From positions 1 through 64,000 of the forward strand of contig JBGRQD010000015.1 in the NCBI GenBank assembly GCA_041725935.1: a stretch of 64,000 nucleotides of DNA. Reading direction: 5' to 3'. Shown here in pieces: positions 51,902-60,462 of the stretch (the first letter of the stretch is position 1; every line of letters begins with the position of its first letter). Made by a program: the position numbers and the translations under genes. The DNA is from Marivita sp041725935. GTDB lineage: Bacteria > Pseudomonadota > Alphaproteobacteria > Rhodobacterales > Rhodobacteraceae. The notes under the pieces are model-generated. The model was given only the letters and a program-made list of their open reading frames with translations, was not told where the DNA came from and did not search any database.

Positions 51902-51934
51902 AACCCGGCCCGCCTCGCGGTGCCGGGTTTTTTT
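51902..51934 (+). terminator. Rho-independent terminator after the DUF1013 gene
   Basis: AACCCGGC / GCCGGGTT stem with a 12-base loop and a T tract to 51934. It starts 22 bases after the stop codon. Confidence 0.9.
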
Positions 51935-51940
51935 ATTGGC

Positions 51941-52324
51941 TCAATCGGATTTGCGCATTTCCTTGGGTGCGCCTGTGGCCATGTCGGTGCCCATATAGGT
52001 CTGACCCGCCTCTTTCCACGCAGCGAACCCGCCGGCCATATGAGCGATGCGGGTCTCGCCTGCCGCAAGGCACAGCTTTGCCACCCGTGCGGACCGCACG
52101 CCCGATCCACAATGAAACACGATCTGCTTTTTCGCCTGATCGGGCATGTGGTTCGGCTGAAACGCCTGCATCGGGGACAGCAAGGCACCATTGATCCGCT
52201 CCAGCCCGAATTCCTGCGGCGTGCGCACATCGATCAGGATGATCCGGTCTTCGGCAAAAGCGGCTGCCACCTCCGAGGGGGTCCAGTGTTCAAGCGTGCC
52301 GTTTTCGGTTTCTTCGATATCCAT
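51941..52324 (-). CDS. Rhodanese-domain protein
   Basis: A 127-residue single-domain sulfurtransferase; catalytic Cys72 in IVFHCGSGVRSAR, with IDVRTPQEFGLERI at the N-terminal strand. Accepts and donates sulfane sulfur. Its start is nine bases after the metallo-hydrolase stop, so the two form an operon. Confidence 0.88.
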   Translation of the reverse strand: MDIEETENGTLEHWTPSEVAAAFAEDRIILIDVRTPQEFGLERINGALLSPMQAFQPNHMPDQAKKQIVFHCGSGVRSARVAKLCLAAGETRIAHMAGGFAAWKEAGQTYMGTDMATGAPKEMRKSD

Positions 52325-52333
52325 CAGTGTCTC

Positions 52334-53230
52334 CTAAAATCGGTTCATCGGAATTTTCAGATAGCAGTAGCCGTCGACTTCGGGGTCGGGCGCGCGTCCT
52401 GCACGCAGGTTCATCTGCAAGACATGCAACATCCGGTCGGGCAGGGCGAGCGTCTTGTCCCGCGCCTCTCGACAGGCAATGTAATTCTCATTTGTGACGC
52501 CGCCGCCAATATGAACATTGTGCCTGCGCTGCTCCGCAACGGTGGACTCCCATTCAGGCTGCGTTCGTTGACCAGTGCCATAGTCATGGCCCACGAACAG
52601 CCGCGTGTGCTCGGGCAGGGCAAGAATGTCCTGCAGGGAGTGCCAGAGATCTTCCGCCGTACCGCCCGGAAAATCTGCCCGTGCCGTGCCCGCATCCGGC
52701 TGCATGAACGTGTCATGCACAAAGGCCGCATCCTCGCCCACGACATAGGTGATCGATCCCAGCGTATGCCCCGGCGACAACATCACCCGCACAGGCAGCG
52801 ATCCGATCTCGAACGTATCACCATCGGCGAACAGGTGGTCGAAATCGCGATCCGGATCAAAGGCGTCAGGCATGTGGTACATGTCGCGCCACAGCTCTGC
52901 GATCTGCCTGACCTTTGCCCCGATGCCATTCGGCTTATCCAGCTTGTCGCTCAGGTAGGACGACGCCATCAGGTGATCGGCGTGTGGATGCGTGTCGAGA
53001 ACCCAGTCGATCACGATCTCCTCGCTCTGGGCAAAACGCAGGATGGCATCGACGCCGCCTGTCCGGACGGATGCATTTTCCGGATCAAAACTCATGACCG
53101 TATCGATCAACGCGGCGCGGCGTGTGCTCGGGTCGGTGACGAGGTACTGGATGCTGCCGGTATCTGCATCGTAGAAACCGGTGACTTCGGGCGATCCGTC
53201 CCCTCGGGAAACGCTGGTGCGTGAATACAT
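52334..53230 (-). CDS. Metallo-beta-lactamase-fold persulfide-dioxygenase-like protein
   Basis: A 298-residue MBL-fold protein. Metal motif DTHPHADHL (H-x-H-x-D-H), the SPGHTLGSITY turn and GHDYGTGQRTQPEW match the ETHE1/BLH group that oxidises persulfides with one iron. Operonic with the rhodanese gene; in other Rhodobacterales such pairs act in H2S/thiol detoxification. Start at 53230 (MYSRTSVS) follows AGGGGAG; the longer in-frame opening to 53323 has a poor site. Confidence 0.8.
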   Translation of the reverse strand: MYSRTSVSRGDGSPEVTGFYDADTGSIQYLVTDPSTRRAALIDTVMSFDPENASVRTGGVDAILRFAQSEEIVIDWVLDTHPHADHLMASSYLSDKLDKPNGIGAKVRQIAELWRDMYHMPDAFDPDRDFDHLFADGDTFEIGSLPVRVMLSPGHTLGSITYVVGEDAAFVHDTFMQPDAGTARADFPGGTAEDLWHSLQDILALPEHTRLFVGHDYGTGQRTQPEWESTVAEQRRHNVHIGGGVTNENYIACREARDKTLALPDRMLHVLQMNLRAGRAPDPEVDGYCYLKIPMNRF

Positions 53231-53303
53231 CAGAAAAACTCCCCTAGCTGTTTGACCATCAACGGAAGGGATGGAAACATGTTCCATTTCTTGAAGGTGT
53301 TTT

Positions 53304-53897
53304 TCAGATCGGTTTGCGTGCATTCATCGCGGCGGTGATCGTGCCTTCGTCGAGATAGTCCAATTCGCCGCCAATCGGCACACCTTGGGCCAGAGAGGTC
53401 ATGGTCACCCGACCCTCAAGCTGATCGGCGATGTAATGCGCCGTGGTCTGCCCGTCGATCGTCGCGTTGAGCGCGAGGATCAACTCGGTGATCTCTTCGC
53501 TGCCGATCCGCGCCGACAGTTTGGGAATGCGCAACTCCTCCGGCCCCACCTGGTCCAGTGCCGACAGCGTGCCACCCAGTACGTGATAACGGCCCTTGAA
53601 CACGCCAGCGCGTTCCATCGCCCAAAGGTCGGACACATCCTCGACCACGCACAAAAGCCCGTTGTTGCGTTCGTTGTCCTGACAGATGTTGCAGATATCC
53701 TGCGTGCCGATATTGCCACAGTTCAGGCATTCGCGCGCATCCTGCGCCACGCGGGTCATAAGTTCGGCCAGCGGCCCCAGAAGCAGCCCACGCTTGCGGA
53801 TCATGTGCAGTACCGCACGCCGCGCCGACCGGGGGCCAAGCCCTGGCAAGCGCGCCATCATTGCAATAAGCGCTTCGATATCGCCGCCGTCACGCAT
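53304..53897 (-). CDS. recR: Recombination protein RecR
   Basis: A 197-residue protein. Helix-hairpin-helix LPGLGPRSARR (about 17-27), zinc finger with Cys57/60/69/72 (CLNCGN, CNICQD), TOPRIM region VVEDVSDLWAMERAGVF and C-terminal Walker-B-like GVPIGGELDYLDEGTI. Works with RecF/RecO to load RecA at gaps. The usual partner of ybaB and dnaX. Confidence 0.95.
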   Translation of the reverse strand: MRDGGDIEALIAMMARLPGLGPRSARRAVLHMIRKRGLLLGPLAELMTRVAQDARECLNCGNIGTQDICNICQDNERNNGLLCVVEDVSDLWAMERAGVFKGRYHVLGGTLSALDQVGPEELRIPKLSARIGSEEITELILALNATIDGQTTAHYIADQLEGRVTMTSLAQGVPIGGELDYLDEGTITAAMNARKPI

Positions 53898-53922
53898 CTT
53901 TAGCCCTGAACCTGCAAAAATC

Positions 53923-53990
53923 CGTCACCCTCGGGCTTGACCCGAGGACCTCTTGCCAGGCAGACCCTCGGGGCAAGCCCGAGGATGACG
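53923..53990. repeat. Alphaproteobacterial palindromic intergenic repeat
   Basis: Imperfect inverted repeat whose outer arms are CGTCACCCTCGGGCTTGACC and CAAGCCCGAGGATGACG, with a nested CCGAGG/CCTCGGGG centre. This CTCGGGCTTG type of palindrome is a common dispersed repeat in alphaproteobacterial genomes. Between recR and ybaB. Confidence 0.6.
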
Positions 53991-54006
53991 GGGGCAACAT
54001 ACATGC

Positions 54007-54351
54007 TCAAAACGGCAGGTTCATTCCCGGCGGCAGCCCCAGACCTTCGGTCAGCTTGGACATCTCTTCCTGCGCCTTGGCCTGTGCCTTCTGCTGCGCG
54101 TCCTTGATCGCGGCAAGGATCAGGTCCTCGACCACTTCCTTATCGTCGCCGTTGAAGATCGACGGGTCGATGTCCAGCCCGGTCAATTCGCCCTTGGCTG
54201 TCGCGGTCGCCTTGACCAGACCCGCGCCGCTTTCGCCTGTCACGGTCAGTGACGCGAGGTCTTCCTGCATCTGGGCCATCTTGCCCTGCATTTCCTGAGC
54301 GGCCTTCATCATCTTGGCCATGTCGCCCATCTGGCCCAAACCCTTGAACAT
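54007..54351 (-). CDS. ybaB: YbaB/EbfC nucleoid-associated protein
   Basis: A 114-residue DNA-binding protein; KGLGQMGDMAKMMKAAQEMQGKMAQMQ gives an amphipathic helix, VTGESGAGLVKATATAKGE the central strand, and LTEGLGLPPGMNLPF the C terminus. Its neighbours recR and dnaX are the classic order. Confidence 0.93.
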   Translation of the reverse strand: MFKGLGQMGDMAKMMKAAQEMQGKMAQMQEDLASLTVTGESGAGLVKATATAKGELTGLDIDPSIFNGDDKEVVEDLILAAIKDAQQKAQAKAQEEMSKLTEGLGLPPGMNLPF

Positions 54352-54366
54352 CTGTCTCTCCGTAGG

Positions 54367-54729
54367 TCAGCGCCCCTTGATCGGTGGCGCGGTGTAAAAG
54401 ATCATCCCCACACATATTGCAGCGATGATGGCGATGAACAAGGCGGGCGACCCGATGCAGCCCTCGGCCATCGCCAATTCGCGCGAGGCGGGCGCCAGCA
54501 TGGTCAGGAAGGTGACAAATGCTGTCCAGCCCAGCACCACCGCAAGCGATCCCCACTGGCTCTTGAACCGCAGCGCGGCAACGGTGCCCAGCAACAGCAC
54601 CAGCGCTGCGGGCGAGGAGGCCAGGAACATGGCCTCCTGCATCGCACTCACGGGCGCACCATCCCATCCGGGGCGCTGCAAGGTGCAATCCTGCGCCCAT
54701 GCAACCCCCGGCAGGAGCGACAGGATCAC
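54367..54729 (-). CDS. Small membrane protein of unknown function
   Basis: About 120 residues from a GTG at 54729, which overlaps the dnaX stop by three bases (GTGA) and has GGAGGA before it. An N-terminal signal or helix VILSLLPGVAWAQ, then three hydrophobic helices (AALVLLLGTVAALRF, LAVVLGWTAFVTFLTML, ALFIAIIAAICVGMIFYT). Two Cys in DCTLQRPG and EGCIG suggest a disulfide. I do not recognise it; it lies in the dnaX-ybaB-recR operon. Confidence 0.65.
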   Translation of the reverse strand: MILSLLPGVAWAQDCTLQRPGWDGAPVSAMQEAMFLASSPAALVLLLGTVAALRFKSQWGSLAVVLGWTAFVTFLTMLAPASRELAMAEGCIGSPALFIAIIAAICVGMIFYTAPPIKGR

Positions 54730-56474
54730 TCCTCCTCGAACGGGTCCCATTCGTCTTCCACTTCGGGCAATGCCTCTGCTTCGGCCACGGCGGCCATCTG
54801 GTCGGGCGTTCGCACCTCTTCGATCACCGAACCGGGAAAGGCGTCCAGCACCGCTTTGACCAGCGGATGCGCCGCCGCCTGCGCCTTGATCGCGTTCTCG
54901 GCCGCGTCACGGGTTTCCACGATCGTCGGCGCGTCCGATCCGTTGACCAGCGTCACCGCCCAGCGATTGCCGGTCCAGCGTTGCAGTGCCCCGCCAAGCC
55001 TCTGCGCCAGATCGCCGGGCGCATTTTCGGTGGGGGTGAATTCAATCCGTCCGGGCTGATAGGCGGCAAGCCGCACGCAGCCTTCGACCTCGACCAGCAG
55101 CTTTACATCGCGGTTCGACCGGATCAGCTCGATCACGTGCTCAAAGCTCGGATAACGCGCCAGCGCCTGATCCATGGCAACGGCCACCGCAGCACCGCCA
55201 TAGGACGCATGCGGGCCGGAGGAGGATGAATGCGTCGGGGCAGGGGTGCCCGTCGCCTGTGTCCGCGCCGCACCACCTGTGGCCATTCCGCCACCGGATG
55301 GTGGGGGCGGCGGAGGTGTGTCCTGCAACCGTTTCACAATGTCTTCGGGGCTGGGCAATTCGGACACATGGGTCATGCGGATGATCGCCATTTCGGCGGC
55401 CATCATCGCGTTGGGCGCCTGCGCCACCTCGTCCAGCGCCTTGAGCAGCATCTGCCACAGGCGCGTCAGCGGCCGCATGCCCAGCGCATGGGCGAAATCC
55501 TGACCGCGCTGGCGTTCATCGGGGCTGATCGTCGGGTCCTCGGCGGCTTCGGGCGTGATCTTGACCACGGAAATCCAATGCGTGATTTCCGCCAGATCAC
55601 GCAGCACCGCCATCGGATCGGCCCCGTCTGCATATTGCGCCGACAACTCGGTCAACGCGCCTGCCGCATCGCCTTTCATCACCATGTCGAAGAGGTCGAG
55701 CACGCGGCCACGGTCGGCCAGACCCAGCATCGCGCGCACCTGTTCGGCGGTCGTTTCCCCCGCGCCATGGCTGATCGCCTGATCCAGTAGCGAGGTCGCA
55801 TCGCGCGCCGATCCTTCGGCAGCCCGCGTGATCAAGGCCAGCGCGTCATCCGTGATCTCGGCGCTTTCGCGCGCGGCGATCTTGCGCAGCAGGGTGATCA
55901 TCATCTCCGGTTCGATCCGTCGCAGATCGAACCGCTGGCAGCGCGACAGGACCGTGACCGGAACCTTGCGGATCTCGGTTGTGGCAAAGATGAACTTCAC
56001 ATGCGCGGGCGGCTCCTCGAGCGTCTTGAGCAGCGCGTTGAACGCGTTGGTCGACAGCATGTGAACTTCGTCGATGATGTAGATCTTGTAGCGCGCCGAC
56101 GCGGCCCGGTAATGCACGCTGTCGATGATTTCGCGAATGTCGCCGACCCCGGTGCGCGAGGCGGCGTCCATCTCCATCACGTCGACATGACGACCTTCCA
56201 TGATCGCCACGCAATGTTCGCACTGGCCACAGGGATCGGTCGTCGGCCCGCCGGTGCCATCCGGCCCGATGCAGTTCAGGCCTTTGGCGATGATCCGGGC
56301 GGTGGTGGTTTTGCCGATGCCGCGAATCCCCGTCATCACAAAGGCCTGCGCGATACGATCGGCGGCAAACGCGTTCTTGAGCGTGCGAACCATCGCCTCT
56401 TGCCCGACCAGATCGGCAAAGGTCTCGGGGCGATACTTGCGGGCAAGCACCTGATAGGGGGTCGCGTCAGTCAT
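54726..56474 (-). CDS. dnaX: DNA polymerase III gamma/tau subunit
   Basis: A 582-residue protein. AAA+ domain with Walker A GIRGIGKTTTAR, zinc finger CGQCEHC, Walker B IIDEVHML, and sensor LSRCQRFDLRR; tau-specific C-terminal half with Pro-rich linker (DTPPPPPPSGGG, about 395-410) and a final acidic tail (EVEDEWDPFEEE). Loads the beta clamp. Start at 56474 (MTDATPYQ). No obvious A-rich slippery site for gamma production was noticed. Confidence 0.93.
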   Translation of the reverse strand: MTDATPYQVLARKYRPETFADLVGQEAMVRTLKNAFAADRIAQAFVMTGIRGIGKTTTARIIAKGLNCIGPDGTGGPTTDPCGQCEHCVAIMEGRHVDVMEMDAASRTGVGDIREIIDSVHYRAASARYKIYIIDEVHMLSTNAFNALLKTLEEPPAHVKFIFATTEIRKVPVTVLSRCQRFDLRRIEPEMMITLLRKIAARESAEITDDALALITRAAEGSARDATSLLDQAISHGAGETTAEQVRAMLGLADRGRVLDLFDMVMKGDAAGALTELSAQYADGADPMAVLRDLAEITHWISVVKITPEAAEDPTISPDERQRGQDFAHALGMRPLTRLWQMLLKALDEVAQAPNAMMAAEMAIIRMTHVSELPSPEDIVKRLQDTPPPPPPSGGGMATGGAARTQATGTPAPTHSSSSGPHASYGGAAVAVAMDQALARYPSFEHVIELIRSNRDVKLLVEVEGCVRLAAYQPGRIEFTPTENAPGDLAQRLGGALQRWTGNRWAVTLVNGSDAPTIVETRDAAENAIKAQAAAHPLVKAVLDAFPGSVIEEVRTPDQMAAVAEAEALPEVEDEWDPFEEE

Positions 56475-56550
56475 CCGGGCATCCTTGGTTGCCGCCGAAC
56501 CTAAGCGGTGGTTGCGTTCTCGTCCACCACTTGCGCGGCAGTTTTGCGCG

Positions 56551-57441
56551 TCATCCGTTCCAGCGCACCGATCCGGCCTCGGACACGTCATAACCCCTCA
56601 GAGCAGCCGCGTGGCTAACAAAGCCATCTGAGCGCAGAAAGGCGATGAAGCGCTGCATAGGTGGTTCGAAATAGGCGCGTCGGCTGACCAGAAGGTCGAA
56701 ATTTTCCTCGATCAGCGGAACGAAGCCCAAGTGGTGCTGCGCCGCAAGCGCCTCGAGGCCGAAGGTCGCGTCCGACGTCCCCGTCGCCACGTCAAGAACC
56801 GCATCTGACTCGCTGCGCGCCACGGGGCGCATGCGGATCGTGTCGGGCAGGATATCGGCTTCGCGCAGAAGGTGATCGAACAGTGTGCGTGTGCCCGCAC
56901 CGGGCTGACGGGGTGTCATGGTGCGGCCCGCAAGATCGGCAATGTTGCTGATCTGGGTCTCCAGCCCCGGCTTGACCACCAGACCGCGCCGCCGCTTGGC
57001 AAAGCCCAGCAGCACCGCCGACACACCGGACACCGCCGCCTCGACAGCCGCCACGTTCCATGTACCCGCATCCGCGTCGAACATGTGCAGCCCCGCCGCA
57101 ACCCCTTCGCGGGCGGCAAACCGGTCGAGCCCGTCCTGCGATCCGTCAAAGAAGGTGGCGATACCGCATTCCGATTGCCGCAAGGCCCAGTCCAGCAAGG
57201 GGTCATGGCTGCCCAGAAACACCGCCGGACGCGCGGCATGGCCCTGCGCCGATCCGGTCTGACCACGCTCCAGCCAACGCCGCACAGCCTGTTCGGGAAA
57301 CAGAAGCTTCCCGGTCACCTTTGAACAGGGCACGGCACCAGTTGCCGCAAGATCATAGACCTTGCGTTCCTTGATCCGCAAAAGCGCCGCAAGTTCGGGA
57401 ACCGTCAGGTAGCGTTCGGTCGGGGATGTGTCTGTGTTCAT
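56551..57441 (-). CDS. One-component regulator: HTH plus periplasmic-binding-like domain
   Basis: A 296-residue cytoplasmic protein. N-terminal excisionase-type (MerR-like) HTH: TVPELAALLRIKERKVYDLAATGAVPCSKVTGKLLFPEQAVRRWL (about 13-57). The rest (about 70-296) is a type II periplasmic-binding fold, as in molybdate-binding regulators: FLGSHDPLLDWALRQS, FDGSQDGLDR, RQPGAGTRTLFDHLL and the VSRRAYFEPPM C-terminal hinge. These domain pairs sense a small anion, often molybdate/tungstate. Start 57441, with ATG 57444 one codon upstream. Next to trmO, which in other genomes also clusters with molybdate genes. Confidence 0.75.
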   Translation of the reverse strand: MNTDTSPTERYLTVPELAALLRIKERKVYDLAATGAVPCSKVTGKLLFPEQAVRRWLERGQTGSAQGHAARPAVFLGSHDPLLDWALRQSECGIATFFDGSQDGLDRFAAREGVAAGLHMFDADAGTWNVAAVEAAVSGVSAVLLGFAKRRRGLVVKPGLETQISNIADLAGRTMTPRQPGAGTRTLFDHLLREADILPDTIRMRPVARSESDAVLDVATGTSDATFGLEALAAQHHLGFVPLIEENFDLLVSRRAYFEPPMQRFIAFLRSDGFVSHAAALRGYDVSEAGSVRWNG

Positions 57442-57591
57442 CATGGCGCGGCAACTATGGAGGACAGTCCGGCGCGCGGCAAGACGCACAAAACGCCCCA
57501 AGCGCCGGGGAACTTCGGTGCTGGTCATCGCGGCCAAACTTTGCATTCTGGTCCAGCAAACCATGACAGTGACATGCCGCCAGGGAGCGTT

Positions 57592-58083
57592 ATGACCGAT
57601 TCACCTTCGACCGACCTGCGCGACGGCGAGATCGCCGTCGACCAAACCCGACCCGCCGATGCGACCGTACAGTTCATCGGGGTGATCCGTACGCCTTTTA
57701 CGACGCGCGACATGTGCCCGCGTCAGGGCAAGCCGGATGGTCCCGATTGCCGACTGGAAGTGCATCCCGACTGGGCACCTGCGCTCAAGGGCATCACCGC
57801 GTTCGACTATCTCGATGTGCTCTATTGGCTGCACGAGTCCCGGCGCGACCTTGTGTTGCAAAGCCCGCGTGGTGACGGCGAAACGACGGGCACCTTTGCG
57901 CTGCGGTCCCCGGTCCGGCCCAATCCGATCGGGGTGTCGCGCGTGCGGCTGATCCGGCAGGAGGGCAATGCCCTGATCGTCAAAGGGTTGGATTGCCTCG
58001 ACAAAACACCGTTGATTGACATCAAGCCAGAGCTTTGTGCCTATACGCCGCAAGCGCCCCACAAGAACGCAGACGAGACCTGA
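57592..58083 (+). CDS. trmO: tRNA (t6A37) methyltransferase TrmO (TsaA family)
   Basis: A 163-residue SAM-dependent enzyme of the TsaA/VirR class: FIGVIRTPFTTRDMCPRQG, RLEVHPDWAPALKGITAFDYLDVLYWLHE and RSPVRPNPIGVSRV are the family blocks, with C-terminal LIDIKPELCAYTP. Methylates N6-threonylcarbamoyladenosine at position 37. Divergent from the HTH/PBP regulator. Confidence 0.85.
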   Translation: MTDSPSTDLRDGEIAVDQTRPADATVQFIGVIRTPFTTRDMCPRQGKPDGPDCRLEVHPDWAPALKGITAFDYLDVLYWLHESRRDLVLQSPRGDGETTGTFALRSPVRPNPIGVSRVRLIRQEGNALIVKGLDCLDKTPLIDIKPELCAYTPQAPHKNADET

Positions 58084-58199
58084 CAGTGGCAAAATGCCTC
58101 GGTTTCGGGCGCGCGGTTTCGTGAACAGGCGCAAAAGAGAAGTAGGCGGATTGCGTCGCATCGGTTAGAACGTCGCAACGCAGTTAAAAAAGCAGGCCT

Positions 58200-59228
58200 A
58201 TGTCCGAGCAGTTTACCATCACCGGGCATCCGCCCGTTTCTTCCGACGCCAAAGATTGGGTAAAAGTTCTCGCCAAGTACCGTGAACCGAATCCAATGCG
58301 CAGCTCCTTCGAACTCGCCGTTACAGTGGCGCCCTTCGTGGCGCTCTGGGCCGCCGCATGGTGGGCCATGGGCGTGAGCTATTGGCTGACCTTCGCCCTC
58401 TCATGCGTGAACGCGGCCTTCGTGCTGCGTCTGTTCATCATCCAGCATGATTGCGGCCACGGGTCGTTCTACAACAACCGCACCCTCAGTGACTGGCTGG
58501 GGCGCATCCTGGGTGTTCTGACGCTCACGCCGTACGACGTGTGGCGCCGCACCCATTCGATCCACCACAGCGCCCACGGCAATCTGGACCGTCGCGGCAT
58601 CGGCGATGTGCACACGATGACCGTTGCCGAATACAAGGCGCTGTCACCGTGGAACAAGCTGATGTACCGGCTTTACCGCCATCCGATCATCCTGTTCGGG
58701 CTGGGGCCGTTCTACCTGTTTTTCGTGCAGAACCGGTTGCCGCTGGGGCTGATGTCTCATGCGCGGTACTGGGCCAGTGCGATGGGAACCAACGTGGCCA
58801 TCCTCGTGACCCTGATGGTGATGCTCTATTTCGGCGGGCTGATGCCCATCCTTCTGATCTTCCTGCCCTCCACGCTGCTGGCCGCCACCGCCGGCGTCTG
58901 GTTGTTCTACGTTCAACACCAGTTCGAGACTACGCTTTGGGATGATGAGGAAAGCTGGCAGTTGCACGATGCGGCTTTGCACGGCAGCTCGCATTACGTA
59001 TTGCCCCCTGTGCTGCAATGGCTCAGCGGCAATATCGGCATCCACCATGTGCATCATCTTTACAGCCGCATCCCGTTCTACCGGCTGACCGAGGTGCTGC
59101 GCGATCATGGTACCCTGAGCGAGATGAACCGGATGACCATCCGCGAAAGTCTGGCAAATGCGCGTCTGCACCTTTGGGACGAAGGTTCGCGCAGGCTGCT
59201 GTCGTTCCGTCAGGCGCGGGCGCTCTGA
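58200..59228 (+). CDS. Fatty acid desaturase
   Basis: A 342-residue membrane di-iron enzyme. His boxes HDCGH (about 82-86), HSIHHSAHG (about 119-127) and HHVHH (about 282-286) are intact, with three to four membrane spans between them. Fits the acyl-lipid omega-6 or delta-12 type. Ends before a bidirectional terminator. Confidence 0.88.
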   Translation: MSEQFTITGHPPVSSDAKDWVKVLAKYREPNPMRSSFELAVTVAPFVALWAAAWWAMGVSYWLTFALSCVNAAFVLRLFIIQHDCGHGSFYNNRTLSDWLGRILGVLTLTPYDVWRRTHSIHHSAHGNLDRRGIGDVHTMTVAEYKALSPWNKLMYRLYRHPIILFGLGPFYLFFVQNRLPLGLMSHARYWASAMGTNVAILVTLMVMLYFGGLMPILLIFLPSTLLAATAGVWLFYVQHQFETTLWDDEESWQLHDAALHGSSHYVLPPVLQWLSGNIGIHHVHHLYSRIPFYRLTEVLRDHGTLSEMNRMTIRESLANARLHLWDEGSRRLLSFRQARAL

Positions 59229-59285
59229 ACCACGCGTAGGCCGGGCGTCAGCCCGGCGGCATTCCGACACAGACCACCGCAAACA

Positions 59286-59313
59286 AAAAGGCCGCCCCGA
59301 AAGGCGGCCTTTT
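59286..59313. terminator. Bidirectional Rho-independent terminator
   Basis: AAAGGCCGCC / GGCGGCCTTT with a short centre and A/T tracts on both sides, between the convergent desaturase and rpsI genes. Confidence 0.9.
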
Positions 59314-59334
59314 CTGTATTCTGTATCCAGCGGA

Positions 59335-59823
59335 TCAACGCTTGGAGAACTGGAAGCTCTTGCGGGCCTTGGCGCGACCGAACTTCTTGCGTTCCACCAC
59401 GCGGCTGTCGCGTGTGAGGAAGCCTGCCGCCTTGAGCGCACCGCGCAGGGACGGATCATAAAGCTGCAGGGCCTTGGAGATGCCGTGCTTGACCGCACCG
59501 GCCTGACCGGACAGACCGCCGCCCTTGACCGTTGCCATCACGTCGAACTGATCTTCGGTGCCCGAGATGGTGAAGGGCTGACGCAGGATCATCTGCAGAA
59601 CCGGACGCGCGAAATAGGCGTTCATTTCCTTGCCGTTCACGCTGACCTTGCCGGAGCCCGGCTTGATCCAGACGCGGGCAACCGCGTCTTTCCGCTTGCC
59701 GGTGGCGTAGGAGCGACCCAGCGCATCACGCTGCGGCTCACGCGGGATTTCAACCACTTCCGGCGCGGCTTCGAGGCCTGCGGCGGTGTTCAGCTCTTCG
59801 AGAGAATTGAGTTGCTCAGCCAT
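59335..59823 (-). CDS. rpsI: 30S ribosomal protein S9
   Basis: A 162-residue protein: GRSYATGKRKDAVARVWIKPG, YFARPVLQMILRQPF, GGGLSGQAGAVKHGISKAL and the C-terminal FGRAKARKSFQFSKR that reaches the P-site tRNA. An acidic N-terminal extension (about 1-35) is common in alphaproteobacteria. Immediately after rplM. Confidence 0.97.
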   Translation of the reverse strand: MAEQLNSLEELNTAAGLEAAPEVVEIPREPQRDALGRSYATGKRKDAVARVWIKPGSGKVSVNGKEMNAYFARPVLQMILRQPFTISGTEDQFDVMATVKGGGLSGQAGAVKHGISKALQLYDPSLRGALKAAGFLTRDSRVVERKKFGRAKARKSFQFSKR

Positions 59824-60287
59824 TATTTCGCCGTCCGGGTGTTTTTGGAGTTCATGGATTTCACATCCAGCACTTCGGGGCTCTGGGCCTCGTGCGGATG
59901 GTCGGTGCCAGCATAGACGCGCAGGTTGGTCATCACCTTGCGGGACAGGCGGTTGCCCGGAAGCATCCGCTGGACCGCTTTCTGGACGACGCGCTCGGGA
60001 TGTGCACCATCGAGGATCTGCTGCTTGGTGCGGGACTTGATGCCGCCCGGATAACCGGTGTGCCAGTAGAAGTTCTCGTGACGCTTGTTGCCGGTCATCT
60101 GGATTTTGTCCGCGTTGATCACGATGACATTGTCACCCATGTCCATGTGCGGAGTGAACGACGGCTTGTGCTTGCCGCGCAGGCGGGTGGCGACGATCGA
60201 CGCAAGACGGCCCAGAACGATGCCTTCGGCGTCGATCAGGATCCATTTCTTGTCAATGTCTGCCGGTGTTGCAGAAAAGGTTTTCAT
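59823..60287 (-). CDS. rplM: 50S ribosomal protein L13
   Basis: A 154-residue protein. KWILIDAEGIVLGRLAS, NVIVINADKIQMTGNKRHEN, VQKAVQRMLPGNRLSRKVM are L13 blocks. Start at 60287 (MKTFSATP). Overlaps the rpsI start by one base; standard L13-S9 operon. Confidence 0.97.
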   Translation of the reverse strand: MKTFSATPADIDKKWILIDAEGIVLGRLASIVATRLRGKHKPSFTPHMDMGDNVIVINADKIQMTGNKRHENFYWHTGYPGGIKSRTKQQILDGAHPERVVQKAVQRMLPGNRLSRKVMTNLRVYAGTDHPHEAQSPEVLDVKSMNSKNTRTAK

Positions 60288-60321
60288 CGTGGGATGTCCC
60301 TGACGTTGGATTGGTAAGGCA

Positions 60322-60335
60322 GGGTGCATGCACCC
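60322..60335 (-). promoter_or_regulatory. Perfect palindrome in the rplM leader
   Basis: GGGTGCATGCACCC, a 14-base perfect palindrome between the promoter and the rplM start. It may be an autoregulatory binding site for L13 or an operator; no homology to known L13 leaders was tested. Confidence 0.4.
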
Positions 60336-60354
60336 CGTATATTCCGATGGGCGG

Positions 60355-60382
60355 GTTATAAGGATTGCCAAACCCCAGTCAA
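60355..60382 (-). promoter_or_regulatory. Candidate rplM-rpsI promoter
   Basis: On the minus strand: -35 TTGACT (60377-60382), a 16-base spacer and -10 TATAAC (60355-60360), 68 bases upstream of the rplM ATG. Confidence 0.7.
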
Positions 60383-60462
60383 GCGGCAGTTGTTCTGATT
60401 AAACTTGCAAAATCAGTGCCTTGAAAATAAGGTATTATTATACCCCACTATTTTCTCCGGTT

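Noticed and set aside
51635..53224. 529-residue plus-strand frame across the rhodanese and metallo-hydrolase genes
   Set aside because: Overlaps the DUF1013 3' end and crosses a terminator; antisense to motif-bearing genes.
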